Positions 28,705-38,253 are shown, counted from the first letter of the stretch. The stretch is DNA of 38,253 bases from Marinilabiliaceae bacterium (GCA_027034005.1 JALVJU010000238.1:1-38253); one strand, 5' to 3'. Notes: a model not told the origin generated them from the sequence alone. A program made the numbers and translations.

Positions 28705-29513
28705 TAAAACTGTTCGCAACCGACCTTGACGGAACCATTCTCACACGGGACAAAGGTTTTGTACAAAAGGATGTTGATGCGTTGCAGCAGATTGGCAGGA
28801 AAGGGATAATCAGGGTTATCGCAACAGGACGCACCCTGTTTTCGGCCAAAAAGGTTATCCCGGAGGATTTTCCTGTCGATTATCTTGTTTTCTCGTCAGG
28901 TGCAGGAGTGTACGACTGGAGGACCCATGAACTTTTGCAGTCAAAGCATCTTGGGGCGGAAAAGCTAAAAGAGCTGATCCCGTTGCTTAGCGACCGTAAG
29001 CTTAACTTTACACTCCACTGGCCTATTCCTGATAATCACCATTTTTATTACTCGAAAGGCGAAGAGGAGCATGATGATTTTCACAGGTTCATGTCCCACA
29101 ACGAAAAATTTGCAAGGTCATTGGATGAGGATCTGCCCGACAAGGACTACACGCAGATACTTGCTTTCCTGCCTGATGTTGACACATACAACTACATTTC
29201 AGGAAAGGTGAGCGGCATAAAGACCGTGAGGGCAACATCACCCATCGATGGGAAAAGTATCTGGATGGAGTTTTTCCACCATGGTGTGTCTAAAGCCGAG
29301 GGTATAAAATTCATCTGCAGCCTGGAAAATATCGATGAAGAGAATGTGGTAGTGCTCGGCAATGATTTCAACGACCTGGATATGCTGAGAACTTTCAGGG
29401 CAGCCTATGTGGTAAGTAACTCGCCGCAGGAACTTAAAAATAAATTTTCTGTTGTGGCCTCATCGTACGAAGGCGCAGCTGCCGACCTGCTTGCAAAACT
29501 CAATCTTTTGTGA
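28701..29513 (+). CDS. HAD superfamily hydrolase (Cof/YidA-like)
   Basis: [16 protein letters not shown]...VIATGRTL...[27 protein letters not shown]; 4-nt ATGA overlap with metA. Confidence 0.93.
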   Translation: MIKLFATDLDGTILTRDKGFVQKDVDALQQIGRKGIIRVIATGRTLFSAKKVIPEDFPVDYLVFSSGAGVYDWRTHELLQSKHLGAEKLKELIPLLSDRKLNFTLHWPIPDNHHFYYSKGEEEHDDFHRFMSHNEKFARSLDEDLPDKDYTQILAFLPDVDTYNYISGKVSGIKTVRATSPIDGKSIWMEFFHHGVSKAEGIKFICSLENIDEENVVVLGNDFNDLDMLRTFRAAYVVSNSPQELKNKFSVVASSYEGAAADLLAKLNLL

Positions 29514-30318
29514 TCTCGGCCTCCATGGGATGACGCAGTCCCTTTGCGCTTACGAACATAGCCTTTACAGACCCTATCAGTATCTTGGCTTTTACGATTA
29601 TCGGAATACGGTTTTTATCATCCGTGACCCAAACGGTCATGCCGTCACCACTGGAGAAAATGGTGCCTGCGACAAGCAGAGGGGAGAACTCGAAACACCT
29701 GAACTTGCGCCCATCCCTGTTTTTTACGATGCTCTTGCCTTTGTAGTGAATGTAAAGATCGTAGATCTTCCCGTCAACGATCATCCTTATGGGTATTTTA
29801 TCTCCTTTTTGGTATCTGTCAAAATCTATATTCCTGGCTTTGTACACCATCGACAGAAGATCGAAGGTACAGTCTTTCCAAACAAGCACCGAATCCTTGT
29901 ACGGTTTGTGGTCTTTGCTTATGTGAGTGTGTATGGTCCCGGTTTCCCGGTCAAATTTGTAATGGTGGTGTGATTCCGAGCTTCCCTCAAGGTTTATCCG
30001 GTTGAATTCAAATGGTTGCAGGTGCATTGTGTCGACATAAACTTCAAATGTATCGCGTACCTTAAAAAGAAAGTCGTAAGAGCTGTAAGTCCTGCCGTAA
30101 GCTTTTATGAAATAGGAAGGATTCCCGTCATAGGTGTGATCCTCCACATTAAAAGATACTATCCCGGCATTCACCCATATAAATCCCCAGTTGTAATAGG
30201 CATGGTATATCACCTCTTCTCCTGGCCTGAAGGCAATATTCCTGTCGTTGCACTGTGAACTTGCATGATGATTAAACATCAATCCCAAAACAATAATCAA
30301 CCATATCCTTTTTGTCAT
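29500..30318 (-). CDS. DUF3108-like secreted protein
   Basis: FRPGEEVIYHAYYNWGFIWVNAGIVSFNVED...KFRCFEFSPLLVAGTIFSSGDGMTVWVTDDKNRIPI. Confidence 0.8.
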   Translation of the reverse strand: MTKRIWLIIVLGLMFNHHASSQCNDRNIAFRPGEEVIYHAYYNWGFIWVNAGIVSFNVEDHTYDGNPSYFIKAYGRTYSSYDFLFKVRDTFEVYVDTMHLQPFEFNRINLEGSSESHHHYKFDRETGTIHTHISKDHKPYKDSVLVWKDCTFDLLSMVYKARNIDFDRYQKGDKIPIRMIVDGKIYDLYIHYKGKSIVKNRDGRKFRCFEFSPLLVAGTIFSSGDGMTVWVTDDKNRIPIIVKAKILIGSVKAMFVSAKGLRHPMEAEITKD

Positions 30319-30347
30319 CAGTCAACAATTACGGAAGCGAAGTTCCA

Positions 30348-30659
30348 TTACTTACTCACATTACCTATCTTCTTTTCAATGGAGGCGATTTTTCCCTTCA
30401 TTCTGTTTCCTTTGCCTTTCCTGGCATCGATCGTTATTGTACTGTATATACGGTCTGATACCGGCTCAAGGATATCATACGCTCCCTGAACTATCTTAAG
30501 AGCCTCTTGCATTGTATCTGTTTCAATAGTTGTTCCCATGGGATTTAACTTATAGGGCACACCGGATGTGTCAATGTATCGGATCACTTCACTAACATAC
30601 CGGCTTACACTTGAGCCTTTATCCGTGGGAAACATTGCAAAATTCAAAAGTATTGACAT
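30348..30659 (-). CDS. MTH1187/YkoF-like thiamine-binding family protein
   Basis: ILLNFAMFPTDKGSSVSRYVSEVIRYIDTSGVPYKLNPMGTTIETDTMQEAL. Confidence 0.85.
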   Translation of the reverse strand: MSILLNFAMFPTDKGSSVSRYVSEVIRYIDTSGVPYKLNPMGTTIETDTMQEALKIVQGAYDILEPVSDRIYSTITIDARKGKGNRMKGKIASIEKKIGNVSK

Positions 30660-30664
30660 AGCGT

Positions 30665-32500
30665 TTAATTATTTTTTCGTTTGGCTGATGAAGGTTTTCG
30701 GAATTGCTGTGAGAATTTGTAAATGTCAAACTCATTTGGCACCCAATCAGTGATTCTCATATCCCAGTTTGAACGCAAAGATACTTTTGCAGGGTAGTAG
30801 ATCAGCCTTTCGGGCTGCAGCTTTTTGTCATAATTACCCGTATCCCATTTGCCGTTATGGTTTTTGTCAATCACTATACGCAGCATGTAATCTCCTGGTG
30901 TAAGGTACTGAAATGCTATTTTCCCGTTTTCGGGGACATATCCCTGTTGCACGACTCTTTCTTTCGAATTGATGATCTGAAGTAGCCACTCTTTTCCCGG
31001 TGATTCCAACTGGACAAATATCTTCCCGTAGTCACTTAACTTTTTAACTTTAAATTGCTTTTTCACAGGGAAAATAATAATATGATAAATATCCTCGATA
31101 GCAGCCGAATCAATGATCATGATATAGTTAGCTCCGGGTTCCCATTTGTGCAGAATGTAATATTTTCTGATATTAAGGGTGTCCTGCCATAAATCGAAAT
31201 TCACCTCTTTTTGTATGGTATCAACCTTCTGGAACAAACGGACTGCCGACCTGTCAAACCTGATGGCAGGTGCAGGGAGCTGGAAACTGTTGGCTGAATA
31301 GATATTGAGGTTCGATGCAGGCCCGAGAAGTTTAAGGTGAGGTGTCTTTATCTTTTGCTGTTTCTTCTTTTTCCTTTTCCTTTTAGGTTCTTCCTGTTTG
31401 AAATAATACATTGAGATCGTATCGATCTTATCTACAGTATTGTTCATGGAATCCTTTACCGGATACCTTAGGGTAACAGATAGCGAATCACGGTTGTATA
31501 GAGTACTGTCCTTTATCCAGCAGATAATTGTGTCATTGGTTGCTGACCTCTCTTCCATCATCCAGTCCTTCCAGTCCTCATGTCCCGTGACCCTGATATC
31601 AAGATCCTTCTCGAGAGTGCGGTTGAAGATGAATGACAGCTTCGCCTTTTCCGGTCTGTCGTTACTTACCAGGAATTGCTGCTTGTAATCCTGCTGGAAC
31701 AGGAACATCAGCAGGCTGTCAGGGATGTAAACAAGTTTTTCCTTGTAGACAACCGTATCAATAACCATAGAATCTACATCTATCTTCACCGAATCAAGTA
31801 CTTTCTTGGTCGTGAACGACGGTTCAATGATGGAATCAAGCCAGGCGATCCTGTCACCCGGATTTGTGAACTTGTAACTGTTGCTGTGATCGTCAAGTGC
31901 GTATATCCTGTATTTACCGGGATGCACATTATGGATGGTAAAATGGCCCTTCTCGTCGGTTTTGGCCATCCGCACAGGCACAAGTGTTTTAAAAGCACTG
32001 TCGGCAAGATTGTTGTAAAGCATTACAAGGACGCCGTCGGCAGGGGAGAGGTCTTCGGCTTCGAAGAGATCACCTGAAACCTGTAACGAATCCACGGTTT
32101 CACCTGTGGAAAAAGAGAACTGGAATGACGGGATTACATTTCCTTCGTTGAAATCAGAGATCGCATCAGCAAAATCAAGTGTGTAGGTCGTGTTGGGCTG
32201 CAAATCCTCTTCAAATTCTATCTCAAGTGTTTTACCTCTTGTCACCAGATAAGGCTTCTTGTTCATCGGTGGTGACACTACAAGTTTTTGATTTGCTTCT
32301 TTGAGTTGTATCAGTTCATTGAATTCGATTGAGATCTTTTTGCCGTCAAAGTTCAGGGCATTTACCGGCGGATTGGATTTTTTTATATGTGGCGGCTCTT
32401 CATCCTTGGGCCCTCCCGTAGGATATCCCATGTTGGCGCATGCAACCGCCATTAGCAATGCGATGAAAATAAAGAGTATCCTGAAAACTGTATTTCTCAT
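30665..32500 (-). CDS. Large lipoprotein with N-terminal bacterial Ig-like domain
   Basis: Lipobox AVACANMGYPTGGPKDEEPPHIKKSNPPVNALNFDGKKISIEFNELIQL; Bacteroidota Ig-like lipoprotein pattern. Confidence 0.8.
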   Translation of the reverse strand: MRNTVFRILFIFIALLMAVACANMGYPTGGPKDEEPPHIKKSNPPVNALNFDGKKISIEFNELIQLKEANQKLVVSPPMNKKPYLVTRGKTLEIEFEEDLQPNTTYTLDFADAISDFNEGNVIPSFQFSFSTGETVDSLQVSGDLFEAEDLSPADGVLVMLYNNLADSAFKTLVPVRMAKTDEKGHFTIHNVHPGKYRIYALDDHSNSYKFTNPGDRIAWLDSIIEPSFTTKKVLDSVKIDVDSMVIDTVVYKEKLVYIPDSLLMFLFQQDYKQQFLVSNDRPEKAKLSFIFNRTLEKDLDIRVTGHEDWKDWMMEERSATNDTIICWIKDSTLYNRDSLSVTLRYPVKDSMNNTVDKIDTISMYYFKQEEPKRKRKKKKQQKIKTPHLKLLGPASNLNIYSANSFQLPAPAIRFDRSAVRLFQKVDTIQKEVNFDLWQDTLNIRKYYILHKWEPGANYIMIIDSAAIEDIYHIIIFPVKKQFKVKKLSDYGKIFVQLESPGKEWLLQIINSKERVVQQGYVPENGKIAFQYLTPGDYMLRIVIDKNHNGKWDTGNYDKKLQPERLIYYPAKVSLRSNWDMRITDWVPNEFDIYKFSQQFRKPSSAKRKNN

Positions 32501-32706
32501 TAAAACTTCAGCTAAATTCAATATCAGGCAAATTTAAAAAGATTAGCGGTTATGGGACCATATTTTATGTCCTTTTGTGCCATGAGTTAAAAATTAAGAT
32601 TAAATTGTGCGGCATAAAATCCTCAAGCGGTGTATGGTTGATCGTTTTTCTACATTATTAATTTATGTTCTGATATTATTAAAAATAGTTTATCAAAATT
32701 ATTGAA

Positions 32707-32736
32707 TTGGCAACGAGATAAAAAGTTTTAACTTTG
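32707..32736 (+). promoter_or_regulatory. Putative promoter of the coiled-coil ORF
   Basis: TTG (32707-32709), 19 nt, TAACTTTG (32729-32736). Confidence 0.7.
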
Positions 32737-32764
32737 TGAGTCAAAATGAAAAGCAGAAACATTT

Positions 32765-33652
32765 ATGAAAGATACACTCAAACATTTAATGCAAAATAAA
32801 ACTCTGTTGATAATATTTATTGTCTCAATAATATTGATAGTGATATTGACAGTACTTTACTATTCCAATAAGAGGAAGATGGAAGAGATGGTGACGGAGT
32901 TGAACACTGAGAAAATGGAACTTACCAGGGAATATGAAGAACTGGCCCTGGATTTCTCTTTTCAAACCGATATAGATTCGATAAACAACCAGCTTGAGCA
33001 CGAAAGGGAGCGCATAGAACAGCTGATAGAGGAGATAAAGACCATAAAGGCAACTAATGCCTCAAAGATCAGGGAGTACAAAAAAGAACTTGCCACCTTG
33101 CGTAAGGTATTGAAAAACTATATAATTCAGATCGACTCGCTGAACCAGAGGAACCAGCAGCTTACTCAGCAAAATAAGGAGTACCAGCAAAAGTACACCC
33201 ACATAAAGACTACCATGAAGGTGCTTACAAAAGAGAAGGAGGCTCTTGAGGAAAAAGTTGACATTGCCTCTCAGCTTGAACTTAAGAACATAACAGCACA
33301 GGGACTGACGTCTAAAAATAAAACAACAAAAAAAACCAATAAAGTAGCCAAGATACGTATTTGCTTTACCATCAAAAAGAATATCACGGCTCCTGTAGGT
33401 GAAAAAACCGTTTACATGAGAATTGAAAGGCCCGATAAGTCATTGCTGATGCAATCGCTTAACGATAAGTTCAAATATGAAGGGTCGGAGATAAACTTCT
33501 CATCAAAACGTGATATTGAATACGAGGGTAAAGACCTTGATGTTTGTATCTATTATAAGGTTGACCAGGGGGAACTAATGAAGGGCGAATATGTGGCGGA
33601 TATCTTTGTTGACGGGAAAAATATAGGAACAATCACTTTTGAACTGAAATAA
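32765..33652 (+). CDS. Uncharacterised protein: N-terminal TM, long coiled coil, C-terminal beta-rich domain
   Basis: 295 aa; hydrophobic residues about 13-29, heptad-rich 35-165, then KIRICFTIKKNITAPVGEKTVYMRIERPD...YVADIFVDGKNIGTITFELK. Confidence 0.75.
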   Translation: MKDTLKHLMQNKTLLIIFIVSIILIVILTVLYYSNKRKMEEMVTELNTEKMELTREYEELALDFSFQTDIDSINNQLEHERERIEQLIEEIKTIKATNASKIREYKKELATLRKVLKNYIIQIDSLNQRNQQLTQQNKEYQQKYTHIKTTMKVLTKEKEALEEKVDIASQLELKNITAQGLTSKNKTTKKTNKVAKIRICFTIKKNITAPVGEKTVYMRIERPDKSLLMQSLNDKFKYEGSEINFSSKRDIEYEGKDLDVCIYYKVDQGELMKGEYVADIFVDGKNIGTITFELK

Positions 33653-33684
33653 GAAAGGACGGGAACATATCCCGCCCTTTCTTT
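33652..33684. terminator. Bidirectional terminator between convergent ORFs
   Basis: aagaaaggacggg-aacatat-cccgccctttcttt. Confidence 0.8.
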
Positions 33685-33717
33685 CCAATTGTTGCTCTCC
33701 TTTGCCCAATCATTCCT

Positions 33718-34290
33718 TCAGGCAAATTTTTTACTAAGTGAATCTTCACTGAATATTATTGGTGAGTCAACCTCTTCATCCGGACTTTCATTTTCTGCCG
33801 GAATTATTATCTTTTTAAGGTCGTCGGGATAGTTCAGGAATGTTTCATAAAACTTGACCTGCTCAAAATAGTTCAGCCTCATCTTTGTCGGGGTCATTAG
33901 GTATTTTTTAGTCCAGAAATCTACCGGATCGTTCATGTTTATTATCTGAAGCCCCTTGATCTTAAGAAAGTAATCCATCATCAGTGATTCAGAAATACGA
34001 CCAGAGGTAATTTTTTCCATTATCTTAAGAACTTTTTGTTTTTGTTCTTCTCCGTTTGGAAACAAACGTCTTTCCAGGTCTTTGGTTGCTTTATGTTCTG
34101 CAATTAATTGGATCCCCTTTTTCCAGAACAAGAATAATAACACCAGTAAGACTGCGATTGCGGTTAGTGCGTAGATCATTCCTTTGTTAATTAAAGTGTT
34201 ACTGTTGGTTTTCTCAATTCCCCTACCTTGTGTACGCAGAAAATCGGATAAGGTTATTGATTTTTTCACTTTATTATACACAAAAATCAA
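33718..34290 (-). CDS. Uncharacterised single-TM protein (start uncertain; ATG alternative at 34179)
   Basis: MIYALTAIAVLLVLLFLFWKKG TM segment followed by a soluble acidic tail; no family recognised. Confidence 0.6.
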   Translation of the reverse strand: MIFVYNKVKKSITLSDFLRTQGRGIEKTNSNTLINKGMIYALTAIAVLLVLLFLFWKKGIQLIAEHKATKDLERRLFPNGEEQKQKVLKIMEKITSGRISESLMMDYFLKIKGLQIINMNDPVDFWTKKYLMTPTKMRLNYFEQVKFYETFLNYPDDLKKIIIPAENESPDEEVDSPIIFSEDSLSKKFA

Positions 34291-34362
34291 CTCGAAAGTT
34301 TTTTCAGGTTGACCAATAGGCGATTATAAATTACTAACGTGGGAAAAAAGTTGTGTAAAAAA

Positions 34363-35442
34363 TTATTTTAGTACATCTTGCAGTAATATTTCCACCATAT
34401 TGTTTTTCACGGAAACAGAATTTTTGTCAAATCTGTTGAATACCGACGCATCTATCTCAGGTATATTCTCCTGTTTAAAGTATATAAAACCATGCTTCTC
34501 CTGCAAGTGTCCTGCAAGGTATTCCTGTTCGGGCTGGCCGGGCGTGGGTATGAGTAAGGCGCGCCTGCCCATAGCGAAAAGATCCATCAGGGTGGAATAT
34601 CCCGGCCGGCAGATAATGTTGCGGGAATTGCACATTACACGGTTCAGCGCTTCTGATCTGAGATGATCTATCATGGTAATCCCGTTATAGAGATACTCTT
34701 CTTCAGTCCCTTCTGCAACCCCTCTCACTATGACAGATTCTCCTCCCATTTTAATAAAAAGCCGGACAAGGTCTTTCTCAAATCTCGACCTCCATGGTTC
34801 CGGCCCTGAAATGACAGCTGTGTGATCGTACTTGTAGTCAAATCTTTGTTTGCATTCACTGAACCGCGAAAGCGATCCTGCATATCTGACATTTTGCAGG
34901 CCGGATATGTTTTCTGAAAGATCACCGGATATGTTCGGTTTTGAATCTGTATCCGGCACCCAGCATTCATCAAACTTTTTTATCCATCGTGAAAAAATAT
35001 GGGCCACAGGTTTTTCAAAAACACGGAACGGCTTCCCCAATGCAGGATTCAATTGATGAGTAACAATTACCGATGTTACTTTTTTATGGCGAACACCGTA
35101 CCTGTTGTCAGAAATTATCAGATCAACATCATACTCTTTTAATATCTCTCTTATTCTTCTGTGCTCCAGATGTTTTTTTATTACAAAGTTTAACCCCTGT
35201 AACATGAGGGAAAAAGTCTGGGAATGAGAAGATGAATATCTCGGTGTAAAGCCGGGAAGATAAACATGTGTACAATCTTCGAACTCTTTTTTCAGAAGTT
35301 GTGCCGAACTGCCATACGATCCTATGATGACCCTGTGGCCGTGATTTAAAAGGGCATTAATAACAGGGGCCATTCTTGTTGCATGTCCCAGCCCCCAGTT
35401 AAGAGGGCTTACCAGTATCGTTTTTTTCGCATCAGCATTCAT
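34363..35442 (-). CDS. GT28-like glycosyltransferase family protein
   Basis: VSPLNWGLGHATRMAPVINALLNHGHRVIIGSYG; CRPGYSTLMDLFAMGRRALLIPTPGQPEQEYLAGHL. Confidence 0.85.
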   Translation of the reverse strand: MNADAKKTILVSPLNWGLGHATRMAPVINALLNHGHRVIIGSYGSSAQLLKKEFEDCTHVYLPGFTPRYSSSHSQTFSLMLQGLNFVIKKHLEHRRIREILKEYDVDLIISDNRYGVRHKKVTSVIVTHQLNPALGKPFRVFEKPVAHIFSRWIKKFDECWVPDTDSKPNISGDLSENISGLQNVRYAGSLSRFSECKQRFDYKYDHTAVISGPEPWRSRFEKDLVRLFIKMGGESVIVRGVAEGTEEEYLYNGITMIDHLRSEALNRVMCNSRNIICRPGYSTLMDLFAMGRRALLIPTPGQPEQEYLAGHLQEKHGFIYFKQENIPEIDASVFNRFDKNSVSVKNNMVEILLQDVLK

Positions 35443-35445
35443 GGT

Positions 35446-36225
35446 TCAGCCTGACACCTGGGTTTCCAGTCCTATGGCATTGACACGGGCTGCAATTCTA
35501 TTCAGCTCTTCAACGGGAACCTTGTGCAGTGTATCAAATGGAGTGTCCCTTTCGATAGTGTAGATCATCACGCTTTGAGGCCTTATCTTTTTTAACAGTT
35601 CAAGCCAGGAAGCGATATCTTCCTCTGTGGTATTGTCAATGTTAATACCATTAAATTCCCCTTTCACGAACATTGTCTGAATTATAACTTTTCCATCGAA
35701 CCTGCACAACTCGTCAACGGTTTTTTGCAGACTAAATGGATAGTTTGGCCTGTCGAGCAAAAGTATTGTCTCTTCAAGCCCTGAATCAAGTTTCTGGATG
35801 TTGTCGTCCACCCTGAGAAGCGCATTGAAAACGGATTCATTGCCTATCCTTGACGCATTGCTTAGCACAGCGATCCTGGCCTCGGGACAATATTCGTTTC
35901 GCAGGGAAATGGTATCATCGATTATTCCTTCAAACTCCGGGTGAAGGGTAGGTTCACCATTGCCGGCAAAAGTTATCACATCGGGCGGCCTCCCCTCATC
36001 CGCCATTTCTTTCAATTTTATTTCCAGGTCTGCATATACTTTTTCCCTTGACGGAAGTTCCGCTTTCTTCCCCCTTTTTACAGGATTCAACCCACATTCG
36101 CAATAGATGCAGTCGAACGAACAAACCTTGCTGTCTGTGGGAAGGAGGTTGATGCCAAGTGATACACCTAACCTGCGGCTTTTTACCGGGCCGAATATTA
36201 TTTTATCAAAAAGAAATGTTGACAT
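35446..36225 (-). CDS. Radical SAM protein (COG0731/TYW1-related type)
   Basis: FGPVKSRRLGVSLGINLLPTDSKVCSFDCIYCECG (CX3CX2C), TFAGNGEPTLHPEFEGII. Confidence 0.9.
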   Translation of the reverse strand: MSTFLFDKIIFGPVKSRRLGVSLGINLLPTDSKVCSFDCIYCECGLNPVKRGKKAELPSREKVYADLEIKLKEMADEGRPPDVITFAGNGEPTLHPEFEGIIDDTISLRNEYCPEARIAVLSNASRIGNESVFNALLRVDDNIQKLDSGLEETILLLDRPNYPFSLQKTVDELCRFDGKVIIQTMFVKGEFNGINIDNTTEEDIASWLELLKKIRPQSVMIYTIERDTPFDTLHKVPVEELNRIAARVNAIGLETQVSG

Positions 36226-36322
36226 ATTAGTTCTTTGTTTAAAACCTTAATTGCGCTAGAATCTTTCTGCTGCAACCTCCAAAGTCACACCATTATTGAA
36301 AATGCTCGTTTGAAGCTTCTCA

Positions 36323-36415
36323 CCATAGCTATGGCTACAACTGCGAGGCTTCTTCGCTGCGCCCGCCTGATCACAGCAGTCGGGCAGGCCTGTTTGACTG
36401 CGCAGCCAGGCAGAC
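36323..36415. repeat. Dispersed GC-rich repeat copy 2 with palindrome CCATAGCTATGG
   Basis: Core GCCCGCCTGA-tcacagcag-TCGGGCAGGCC at 36361-36390, shared with 20922-20948. Confidence 0.7.
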
Positions 36416-36630
36416 TTCCCAATACTGGCACACCTTTGAAGTCTTCCCAACAAAACACCTTTGCGAATTTAAGGTAAAAACAAAAATAGCTTTTTAACCC
36501 GTAAGTTTGTAACATAAGAAAAGAAACACCGGAAAAACCAGGAATTTTATCGTGTTTCAAAAAGAACGGTATTAATTTTTCAATAATTAGTTAGATATGT
36601 TTTTATGGACAAAGTCTGCATCATTTGGTG

Positions 36631-38073
36631 TCAGCTCAAGGATGTTTGTGAAAACACGGGAAGTTTTACGATGAATTTAGACCCCTTATCCGGTTTGCTT
36701 TCCACATGGATAGAACCGTTATTCTTTTCAACAAGCTCTTTACAAAGCATCAGTCCTACTCCGGCACCTGGTTCGTCCTCTGTTCCGGGCAAAGAGTTTT
36801 TGTCAATTTTAAACAGATTGTCTATCTGTTCATTTGTCATCCCTATGCCATTATCTTTTACGTAAACCGAAATGCTGTCACCGTCTTTTTCTGCCCCGAT
36901 ATGTATTTTATTATTCCTAGGAGAGAATTTTATGGCATTGGACAAGAGGTTGCGTATTACTGTTTCTAACATGCTTCTGTCAACACATATCTGCAGATCT
37001 TCATCAATAGATGTTTCGATCGTAATATTTTTATACATTGCCTGGGAATAGAACAGGGCTACTGTTTCCATAACAGTACCCTTCAGGCTTATGGGCGCCT
37101 GAACAATGTCTTCATCGCTTTTAACGGTGGCCCAGTCAAGCAGATTGGAAAGCAGGCCGATACCCTGCTGCGCCGATTTGTTTATTGCATTAACAATTTC
37201 AAGCACTTCCTTTTTTGTCATGTTGTCAAAATCGGCAGCAAGAAGTTCAGTAAGGGAACATTGTACCGAGAAGGGAGAGCGCAGGTCATGGCCCACGATA
37301 GAGAATAACCTGTCTTTGGTGGTATTGGCCTCTTCCAGTTTTTCTTTCTGCTCCCGGATAAGCTCAGCCTGTTTGTTCAGTTTTTCATTAAGGGCTTTTT
37401 CTCTTTCCAGTTGTGATTTTGCCTGTTGTGCTTCAAGAGACAGCCGCAGTTCACGTTCGTCATGCTCCTTGATTATCTTCACCTGTCTTTCCACAAGCCG
37501 CTCCACCATTTTGGGAATACTGAACATGAAATATCCCATTAGTGCTAAGTATGAACTCCGGAATACCTGGCCGTCCCAGCCAATGGAAACTATCTGGTCG
37601 ATTAACTCCTGAGGTATTTTAGGCCTTAGAACAAGATATACCAGGTTGTAAGACAGGATAATCATTATTGTTGAATAAATGACCAGGTGCCTCTCGTACC
37701 TGAGTACCGAAAAAATAATAATTACAGGATACAGAAGAATAGTTACAGAAGTTGCTGTGGCGGTAGGGTTAAAATTATTGCCATAAAAAAATATGTACCC
37801 TGAAAGAATAAAGATATCCGAAGTTGTAGAAAGATAACTTATCCAGATTGAGCTCTTAAATTTTCTTATCAGGATGTCAAGCAGGAAATTGTAGATCACA
37901 ACAATCATTACTATTGAAAGCGCCATTGCCGACCACTTTGTCATTCCTGTTAGAAAACGGTAGCTGACAAAGATGACAATGACCGAAATGAGCAGCCATC
38001 TGAATTTGATAATCTTTTGCTCACCCCACTTTACATCGTCTTTAAAAAAGAATCTAAACCTGGGTAATAACAA
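36631..38073 (-). CDS. Membrane sensor histidine kinase (start TTG, uncertain)
   Basis: Several TM segments, coiled linker, H-box FSIVGHDLRSPF, N-box VIRNLLSNAIKFSP, G-boxes VKDNGIGM and GAGVGLMLCKELVEKNNG. Confidence 0.93.
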   Translation of the reverse strand: MLLPRFRFFFKDDVKWGEQKIIKFRWLLISVIVIFVSYRFLTGMTKWSAMALSIVMIVVIYNFLLDILIRKFKSSIWISYLSTTSDIFILSGYIFFYGNNFNPTATATSVTILLYPVIIIFSVLRYERHLVIYSTIMIILSYNLVYLVLRPKIPQELIDQIVSIGWDGQVFRSSYLALMGYFMFSIPKMVERLVERQVKIIKEHDERELRLSLEAQQAKSQLEREKALNEKLNKQAELIREQKEKLEEANTTKDRLFSIVGHDLRSPFSVQCSLTELLAADFDNMTKKEVLEIVNAINKSAQQGIGLLSNLLDWATVKSDEDIVQAPISLKGTVMETVALFYSQAMYKNITIETSIDEDLQICVDRSMLETVIRNLLSNAIKFSPRNNKIHIGAEKDGDSISVYVKDNGIGMTNEQIDNLFKIDKNSLPGTEDEPGAGVGLMLCKELVEKNNGSIHVESKPDKGSKFIVKLPVFSQTSLS

Positions 38074-38193
38074 CGTAAAAAACTTTTATTACTTGCAAAT
38101 ATATAAGTTTTCGTTTATATCGGGTCGTGCAGCATAGCTTTTTTTTGTTCCAATATAAATATATATTTGCTTAACCTTAAAAATCAATCTTTC

Positions 38194-38253
38194 ATGCAAG
38201 CAGTAAACGACTTCCTTTTAAAAATTGATTCTTACATTGGCAGTAGTCCATGG
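38194..38253 (+). CDS. Probable alanine:cation symporter (AGCS) family protein, N-terminal 20 codons only
   Basis: MQAVNDFLLKIDSYIGSSPW resembles AGCS N-termini; preceded by -7-like TATATTTG at 38162-38169; runs off window end. Confidence 0.55.
   Translation, partial: MQAVNDFLLKIDSYIGSSPW

Noticed and set aside
36235-36560. Three overlapping small ORFs between radical SAM and histidine kinase genes
   Set aside because: Explained by a dispersed GC-rich repeat; no ribosome-binding context or family resemblance

Overview
38.25-kb stretch of a Bacteroidota (probably Bacteroidales-like) chromosome. Taxonomic evidence: SusC/SusD pair, DUF4783/DUF4837/DUF3108-type proteins, FecI/FecR pair, and TTTG-N19-TAnnTTTG promoters. 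Content is mostly core and cell-envelope genes: rlmH (cut by window start), nadC, an MIF-like tautomerase, a run of peptidoglycan/envelope enzymes (L,D-transpeptidase, M15 peptidase, transglutaminase-like lipoprotein, M23 peptidase, MltD-like transglycosylase), tRNA-fMet, dxr, rseP, tatA, an ECF sigma/anti-sigma/SusC/SusD locus, rnhB, an M28/glutaminyl-cyclase-like lipoprotein, cysS, rnr, metA, a HAD hydrolase, several uncharacterised lipoproteins or membrane proteins, a glycosyltransferase plus radical SAM pair, a histidine kinase, and the first 20 codons of a probable AGCS symporter. I saw no CRISPR array, prophage, transposase or recognisable defence island. The most interesting signals are non-coding: (1) a plus-strand intrinsic terminator in the anti-sigma/susC gap, where all genes run on the minus strand, implying an antisense sRNA over the susC leader; (2) a 407-bp intergenic mosaic of three repeat types, including a degenerate tandem copy of the 3' half of tRNA-fMet plus its terminator; (3) several dispersed palindromic repeats. 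All product names come from reading the translations; no searches were run.
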